From assembly GCF_042676145.1 (NCBI RefSeq), contig NZ_JBHTJW010000001.1:466984-530983 (forward strand): DNA of 64,000 nucleotides. The letters are read 5' to 3'. The notes under the pieces were generated by a model. That model was not told the origin of the DNA. It did not search any database and worked only from the letters and a program-made list of their open reading frames with translations. Made by a program: the position numbers and the translations under genes. The stretch is from Methylophilus glucosoxydans. Its GTDB lineage: Bacteria > Pseudomonadota > Gammaproteobacteria > Burkholderiales > Methylophilaceae. Below, piece by piece: positions 59,944 to 64,000 of this stretch (its first letter is position 1; each line of letters starts with the position of its first letter).

Positions 59944-60138
59944 ACACTACGCTCCTTACCTGACATCAGAACAAAGAATGCTGCGTTACAAAATAACTAG
60001 CAAAAACTATGCAAATAAATCGGTTTTAATTGGCTGAATAACGCCTTGTTTATTGGCCTCAACGCCGCAATCCGGTTGCCAGTCATGGTTTTAAATGATG
60101 GTTTGTCATAGATCCCCGCCTGTTTCACAATCTCCCCT

Positions 60139-60167
60139 CTTGAAAAACGGTTTTTGCTTCCCCATCT
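60139..60167 (+). promoter_or_regulatory. Sigma-32 heat-shock promoter of htpG
   Basis: CTTGAAA at 60139-60145, a 14-bp spacer, and CCCCATCT at 60160-60167. Both elements match the RpoH consensus almost perfectly, and the start codon is 44 bp further on. Confidence 0.88.
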
Positions 60168-60192
60168 AGGGTTAAATTTTGTGTTTAACCCT
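60168..60192 (+). promoter_or_regulatory. Inverted repeat at the htpG transcription start
   Basis: AGGGTTAAA (60168-60176) and TTTAACCCT (60184-60192) around TTTTGTG, followed by GTTTTTT and the GGAGGA ribosome-binding site. It abuts the -10, so it covers the likely start point. It could be an operator or, if transcribed from further upstream, a terminator-like attenuator. Confidence 0.6.
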
Positions 60193-60211
60193 GTTTTTTG
60201 GAGGATCTGTC

Positions 60212-62107
60212 ATGACAACTGCGACAGCAGAATCGCAATCCAAGCAGACCATGGGCTTTCAGGCCGAGGTCAAACAATTACTGCAATTGATGATTCATTC
60301 GCTCTACAGCAATAAAGAAATTGTGTTGCGCGAATTGATTTCCAACGCTTCTGACGCGGCTGACAAGTTGCGTTTTGAAGCCATCTCAAATGCTGCTTTG
60401 TATGAAAATGACAGCGAGTTAAATATTCGAGTTTCATTTGATAAAGCTGCCCGCACACTGACCATTTCTGATAATGGTATCGGCATGCGCCGTGAAGAAG
60501 TGATCAACAACATTGGTACCATTGCCAAATCCGGCACCAAAGAATTCTTCCAGAACCTGACCGGCGACCAAGCCAAAGATGCCAACCTGATTGGCCAGTT
60601 TGGTGTGGGTTTTTACTCCAGCTTTATCATTGCCGATAAAGTCACCCTGATTACCCGCCGCGCAGGCGAGACTGAAGCCGTCAAGTGGGAGTCGCACGGT
60701 GAAGGCGATTTCACCATTGAAGCGACTGAAAAAGCAGGCCGCGGCACCGATGTGATTTTGCATCTGCGCGAAGGCGAAGACGAATTCTTGAACGACTGGA
60801 AACTGAAAACCATCGTCCGCAAATACTCTGACCACATCACCCTGCCGATTGTGATGAAAAAATCAGAATGGAAAGACGGCGAACAAGTCCCCACCGATGA
60901 AGACGAAACCGTTAACAAAGCTTCTGCCTTGTGGGCACGCAGCAAAAACGACATTAGCGAAGAAGAGTACAACGAGTTTTACAAACACGTTTCTCACGAC
61001 TTTGAAAATCCGCTCGCCTATACCCACAGCCGCGTAGAAGGCAAGCAAGAATACATCTCGCTGCTCTATGTGCCAGCCAAAGCGCCATTTGATTTATACG
61101 ACCGCGATCGCCGCCAGGGCATCAAGCTGTATGTGAAGCGGGTGTTTATCATGGAAGATGCCGAAAAACTCATGCCGCAATACCTGCGTTTTGTGCGTGG
61201 CGTGATTGACTCAGCCGACCTGCCACTCAACGTCTCGCGCGAAATTTTGCAAGACAGCCGCGACGTAGAAGCCATTAAAAACGGCTCTGTTAAAAAAGTG
61301 CTGGGCCTGCTCGAAGACCTGGCTGAAAACAAACCCGAAGACTACGCCAAGTTCTGGGAACAGTTTGGCCGCGTGCTTAAAGAAGGCCCCGGCGAAGACT
61401 TTGCCAACAAAGACAAGATCGCCAGCCTGTTGCGTTTTGCCTCTACGCACACTGACAGCGAAACCCAAAACGTATCGCTCAAGGCCTACATTGAGCGCAT
61501 GAAGCCCGAGCAAGAGGCCATTTACTACATCACAGCCGATACGTTTGCTGCGGCGAAGAACTCTCCACACCTGGAAATCTTCCGCAAAAAAGGCATTGAA
61601 GTGTTGTTGATGTCTGACAAGGTAGATGAGTGGTTGCTGGGTAGCCTGACCGAGTTTGAAGGCAAGAAACTGCAATCGATTGCCAAAGGGGACTTGGACC
61701 TCGGCAAGCTGGAAGATGAAGCCGACAAAGAAGCGCAAAAACAGGTTGAAGAACAAGCCAAAGATCTGGTCGAGCGCATTAAAACCGCGCTGGGCGAGAG
61801 CGTGAAAGAAGTGAAAGTCACACACCGCCTGACTGATTCCCCCGCTTGTTTGGTGGCTGGTGAGCATGACTTGTCCGGCAACCTTGCGCGTATCCTCAAA
61901 GCGGCTGGTCAAAAAGCGCCAGACAGCAAACCGATTCTAGAGATTAACCCGACCCACCGTCTGGTTGAAAAACTGAAAGCGGAAAGCGATGATGCGAAGT
62001 TTGCCGATTATGCGCATGTGCTGTTTGATCAGGCATTGCTGGCTGAAGGCGGGCAATTGGAAGATCCGGCTAGCTTTGTGAAGCGTATGAATAGCTTGAT
62101 TTTGTAG
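60212..62107 (+). CDS. htpG: Chaperone HtpG (Hsp90)
   Basis: 631 residues from ATG 60212 (GGAGGA upstream). GHKL ATPase motifs: LRELISNASDAADKLR near 34-49, DNGIGM near 88, and GQFGVGFYSSF near 131. The middle domain reads LPLNVSREILQ near 335, and the C-terminal dimerisation domain is complete. It is preceded by a sigma-32 promoter and ends at a strong terminator. Confidence 0.97.
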   Translation: MTTATAESQSKQTMGFQAEVKQLLQLMIHSLYSNKEIVLRELISNASDAADKLRFEAISNAALYENDSELNIRVSFDKAARTLTISDNGIGMRREEVINNIGTIAKSGTKEFFQNLTGDQAKDANLIGQFGVGFYSSFIIADKVTLITRRAGETEAVKWESHGEGDFTIEATEKAGRGTDVILHLREGEDEFLNDWKLKTIVRKYSDHITLPIVMKKSEWKDGEQVPTDEDETVNKASALWARSKNDISEEEYNEFYKHVSHDFENPLAYTHSRVEGKQEYISLLYVPAKAPFDLYDRDRRQGIKLYVKRVFIMEDAEKLMPQYLRFVRGVIDSADLPLNVSREILQDSRDVEAIKNGSVKKVLGLLEDLAENKPEDYAKFWEQFGRVLKEGPGEDFANKDKIASLLRFASTHTDSETQNVSLKAYIERMKPEQEAIYYITADTFAAAKNSPHLEIFRKKGIEVLLMSDKVDEWLLGSLTEFEGKKLQSIAKGDLDLGKLEDEADKEAQKQVEEQAKDLVERIKTALGESVKEVKVTHRLTDSPACLVAGEHDLSGNLARILKAAGQKAPDSKPILEINPTHRLVEKLKAESDDAKFADYAHVLFDQALLAEGGQLEDPASFVKRMNSLIL

Positions 62108-62130
62108 TTGTTTGAATTGGTAGTCATGAG

Positions 62131-62157
62131 AAAGCCACCTAAGTCAGGTGGCTTTTT
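62131..62157 (+). terminator. Terminator of htpG
   Basis: Perfect stem AAAGCCACCT / AGGTGGCTTT with loop AAGTC, followed by extra Ts. Confidence 0.88.
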
Positions 62158-62182
62158 CATTTTGAGAAGGTTTAGGCCTGTC

Positions 62183-62202
62183 ATACCCGCGAAAGCGGGT
62201 AT
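62183..62202. repeat. REP-like palindromic element
   Basis: ATACCCGC-GAAA-GCGGGTAT, inside GTC...CCAT context. This form (GTCATnCCCGCGAAAGCGGGnATCCA) resembles short palindromes scattered in many proteobacterial genomes. Only one copy was noticed here. Confidence 0.65.
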
Positions 62203-62760
62203 CCATTCTTATTTTCGGCAGATCAAAAATTACAGGACTTCTACATTAACCACAAAAAATATGTTTTGCTGGTTTTTTTAACACTTATGGCATTATTTAA
62301 ACCATCTAAACAAGTCAGATTCGATTGACGATTTTGCCGATTAAATTACGCCCTCTATTTTTAACCTAGGTATATGGTTTGATTAGTAAATTGAAGAAAG
62401 AATGCTAGTTTACATGTTGTCATTAGGACGGCTACTTAATAGTTAGCGCTACAGAATGATTGCAACTTGACCGGCTTGGAGGTACAGGTACACATTGAAG
62501 TGAGCGTTGCAATCTCGTTTGGGTTGGACATTTTCATTTGCGTTATTGGCGTAGTTTCAACAACCATGGAGGTAATCATGAAAAACTCATTCGCTGTTTC
62601 TAGTTTCATGGCATGTGTTTGGTGCGGAATTGCGTTCCTGCGGAGCCTGGTGTAAATTCCAACGCAAGCGACAGATCGCGAACATGAATTTGTGTAGCCT
62701 GCCAAGAGTGAACGTGGAAGGTTCGATTCCTTCACTCCGCACCAATCAACAGAAAGGGAA
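62203..62760. other. AT-rich boundary region with few supported genes
   Basis: 558 bp after htpG. The first 230 bp show nothing. A 62-codon frame at 62467-62655 has an internal ATG at 62578 with GGAGG upstream, but its opposite strand is open too, so coding is doubtful. A tRNA-like segment follows. GTTAGCG at 62444 resembles a recombination core site. Confidence 0.4.
62715..62744 (+). other. tRNA 3'-end-like segment (T-arm, acceptor strand, CCA)
   Basis: GAAGG-TTCGATT-CCTTC forms a good T-arm, then ACTCCGC, discriminator A and CCA. An acceptor partner GCGGAGC occurs at 62640, but the 105-nt interval does not fold as a tRNA (no D-arm, no 5-bp anticodon stem). It is probably a tRNA fragment left by integration or an unusual tRNA-like RNA. 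Confidence 0.5.
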
Positions 62761-63073
62761 CATGAGAGTGTTAAACAGACTTTGGAACGCATGGAAGAAC
62801 CGAAAGAAATTCGCGTCTTATGCGGAAATGCCGACCGCATTTGTTGCTTTTTTTGCTCTCAGCGGCTTTCTCGTCTCCGGCTTCTACGGCTTTGTCCTGG
62901 CCAAGGTTGTTCCTGAATATTTGGAGGTTGCAAACAAAACACCGCTTGCTACTTGGGGGATCAAGGGCTGGCTCCTCACCGCAATTCTTGGAGCACTTGG
63001 CCTGACAACGTGGTTCTATGGTTCAATCGCAGTGCGTTGCAATACCATCCTCCGTGAGCGTCTGTTCAAGTAG
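62761..63073 (+). CDS. Small membrane protein in a cassette-like unit
   Basis: 103 residues from ATG 62761 with AAAGGGAA upstream. Two hydrophobic segments: FVAFFALSGFLVSGFYGFVL (about 28-47) and WLLTAILGALGLTTWFYG (about 71-88). The ends are basic and the family is unknown. Its stop codon touches the attC-like site at 63073, the usual layout of an integron cassette gene. Confidence 0.7.
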
Positions 63074-63141
63074 CGCTAACTCGGCGTCAACTCGGACCTG
63101 GCGCGAAAAGCCGCGCAAGGCCGGTTACCTCTACGTTAGAA
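63073..63141 (+). repeat. attC-like recombination site (integron cassette)
   Basis: Outer core sites CTAAC (63076-63080) and GTTAG (63135-63139) flank an imperfect hairpin. AAC(T)CGG pairs with CCGGTT leaving an extrahelical T, CC(T) pairs with AGG with an extrahelical A between, and GCGCG pairs with CGCGC around AAAAGC. Imperfect stems with extrahelical bases between RYYYAAC/GTTRRRY ends define attC sites. It lies directly after one gene and 15 bp before the next. Confidence 0.68.
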
Positions 63142-63154
63142 CTCAAAGCGAAGA

Positions 63155-63877
63155 ATGAAGATTCATAATTTAGTATCCGTTCTGGTAATGCTCTGTTCTA
63201 TGTCAGTGTCATTTGCTAACGATGATATTCCAAAAGCTATTTATCCAAACATTTCTTTAACATCTTCAACGATTGAAGGTTTTACTCCAAGAGGATGGTA
63301 TGTGGAGCATCAACAAAAAGGTGATTTAAATTCTGATGGTATAGACGATGTGGTTCTTGTTCTACACGAGAAAAATACTAAAAACATTCTAAAAAACGAA
63401 GGGCTAGGTGCTGAGGTTACGGATACAAACCCTAGAGTGCTTCTAGTTGCTGTTCGAGACAAAGTTTCAGATAAATATATAAAACTAGTTGAAAACCATA
63501 CATTAATCCCCCGACATACAGATCCAATGCTTGAAGATCCTTTAACTGAAAATGCTATAAAAATATCTAAAGGCAATTTAATTATTCGCCTTGAGTATTT
63601 TGCAAATGCTGGGTCTTGGGAAATGTTTTCGGCAACGTTCACCTTTCGTAAAGAAGATCAATGCCTAAGGCTTATAGGCTATGATCGAGTAAATACGCAT
63701 CGGGCTTCGGGGGAAACCAGTGACATTAGTATTAACTTTTTAACTAATAAAGCCAAGGTCTCTAGGGGTAGCATCGAAGATGAGAATTTAAGGCCAAAAT
63801 GGCAATCAATAAAAAGCTCAAAAAAACACTGTATTCAAGATATTGGTAATGGATTAGAGTTTACTCCGCCATTATGA
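63155..63877 (+). CDS. AT-rich exported protein, unknown function (cassette gene)
   Basis: 240 residues. The signal peptide is MKIHNLVSVLVMLCSMSVSFA. A Ca-binding/FG-GAP-like segment DLNSDGIDDVVLVLHEKN lies near 53-70. The C-half has WEMFSATFTFRKEDQCLRLIGYDRV and conserved-looking Cys. Its base composition is much more AT-rich than the core genome here, which suggests transfer. It begins just after the attC-like site. An IS end lies 35 bp after the stop, so its own attC may have been split or lost. Confidence 0.72.
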   Translation: MKIHNLVSVLVMLCSMSVSFANDDIPKAIYPNISLTSSTIEGFTPRGWYVEHQQKGDLNSDGIDDVVLVLHEKNTKNILKNEGLGAEVTDTNPRVLLVAVRDKVSDKYIKLVENHTLIPRHTDPMLEDPLTENAIKISKGNLIIRLEYFANAGSWEMFSATFTFRKEDQCLRLIGYDRVNTHRASGETSDISINFLTNKAKVSRGSIEDENLRPKWQSIKSSKKHCIQDIGNGLEFTPPL

Positions 63878-63911
63878 GGAGCCGTTCAAACCAATTATTC
63901 AACTAGGACTC

Positions 63912-64000
63912 TGGACTTGCCTTAGAAAAGTAGACACATCGACCTAACTTTTTAGGAGATGTTAAATGGCAAGAACAATCAAACGGATATACGCACGATA
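63912..64000 (+). mobile_element. Left end of an IS3-family-like element
   Basis: The sequence from 63912 reads TGGACTTGCC, then AAAAGTAGACAC, like IS3-family left ends. A transposase gene starts at 63966. The element runs off the right edge, so family and completeness are uncertain. Confidence 0.5.
63966..64000 (+). CDS. Transposase OrfA start (partial)
   Basis: ATG 63966 with AGGAGA upstream opens MARTIKRIYAR, a short basic start like IS3-type OrfA proteins. Only 11 codons are visible, so the call depends on the flanking inverted-repeat-like end. Confidence 0.45.
   Translation, partial: MARTIKRIYAR

Noticed and set aside
62640..62744. A complete class II or selenocysteine tRNA
   Set aside because: The acceptor stem has a mismatch, the interval is too long, and no D-arm or anticodon stem can be drawn.
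62436..62840. 134-codon minus-strand frame with GVKESNLPR-type sequence
   Set aside because: This pattern is a known artefact of reading a tRNA T-arm backwards; it covers the tRNA-like segment.
1..64000. CRISPR array, riboswitch or rRNA genes
   Set aside because: No regularly spaced direct repeats of 25-40 bp, no recognisable aptamer core and no rRNA sequence were seen.

Overview
The window looks like a chromosomal segment of a methylotrophic betaproteobacterium, most probably a member of the Methylophilaceae. The order rpoE-rseA-rseB-mucD / lepA-lepB-DUF4845-rnc-era-recO / pdxJ-acpS is typical of betaproteobacteria. The large DUF3683 FAD/FeS oxidoreductase, the MxaD-like periplasmic protein and the fbp-fba-tpiA cluster fit a methylotroph. 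The genus is inferred from gene content only. Most of the window is core genome. The exceptions are a toxin-antitoxin pair (11.6-12.7 kb), a decayed molybdate-transport locus (29.5-30.4 kb), a two-gene insertion between recO and pdxJ (43.4-46 kb), and a mobile, AT-rich right end (62.2-64 kb).

Layout. 0-5.6 kb: ornithine-lipid genes olsB and olsA (partial), a glycine-zipper lipoprotein, a PfkB kinase, a TetR regulator divergent from an MxaD-like protein with two TATAC/GTATA operators, and a tlpA-hemJ-hypothetical operon. 5.7-19 kb: the DUF3683 oxidoreductase, a DUF3149 peptide, pyrD-GST, a Xre/RES toxin-antitoxin, phoH-miaB, cysG and ompR-envZ. 19-31 kb: EF-hand protein, GNAT, SDR, a TIGR03790 protein, phoR, roxA, a repeat lipoprotein, a first tpiA, ybeY, scpAB, a ModE-like regulator beside modA/modC remnants, and slyD. 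31-43.4 kb: nuclease, nadB, the sigma-E stress operon, lepA-lepB, and rnc-era-recO. 43.4-46 kb: three tandem hairpins, a PEP-CTERM protein and a secreted PHP-domain protein. 46-53 kb: pdxJ-acpS-tcdA, fbp-fba-tpiA, and DUF2256 with an FeS photolyase. 53-59 kb: a polyphosphate region (ppk1, sixA, ppx) enclosing an orphan ParA and a divergent Lys/Ala/Pro-rich RHH-like protein. 60-62 kb: htpG behind a textbook sigma-32 promoter. 62-64 kb: a REP-like palindrome, a tRNA 3'-end-like segment, an integron-type cassette with an attC-like site, and the left end of an IS3-like element.

How the parts connect. The most coherent new signal is a phosphate-starvation theme. PhoB-box-like repeats with an 11-bp period precede olsB, phoR and ppk, each exactly 21 bp upstream of a -10 hexamer. 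A looser copy precedes parA. Together they would link membrane-lipid replacement, phosphate sensing, polyphosphate synthesis and possibly polyphosphate granule positioning by a ParA/RHH pair. This last step is a hypothesis. Other regulation visible in the sequence includes a sigma-E-type promoter at rpoE, a sigma-32 promoter at htpG, tandem GTTACAA boxes at ompR, and palindromic operators at tetR, the toxin-antitoxin pair and the RHH gene.
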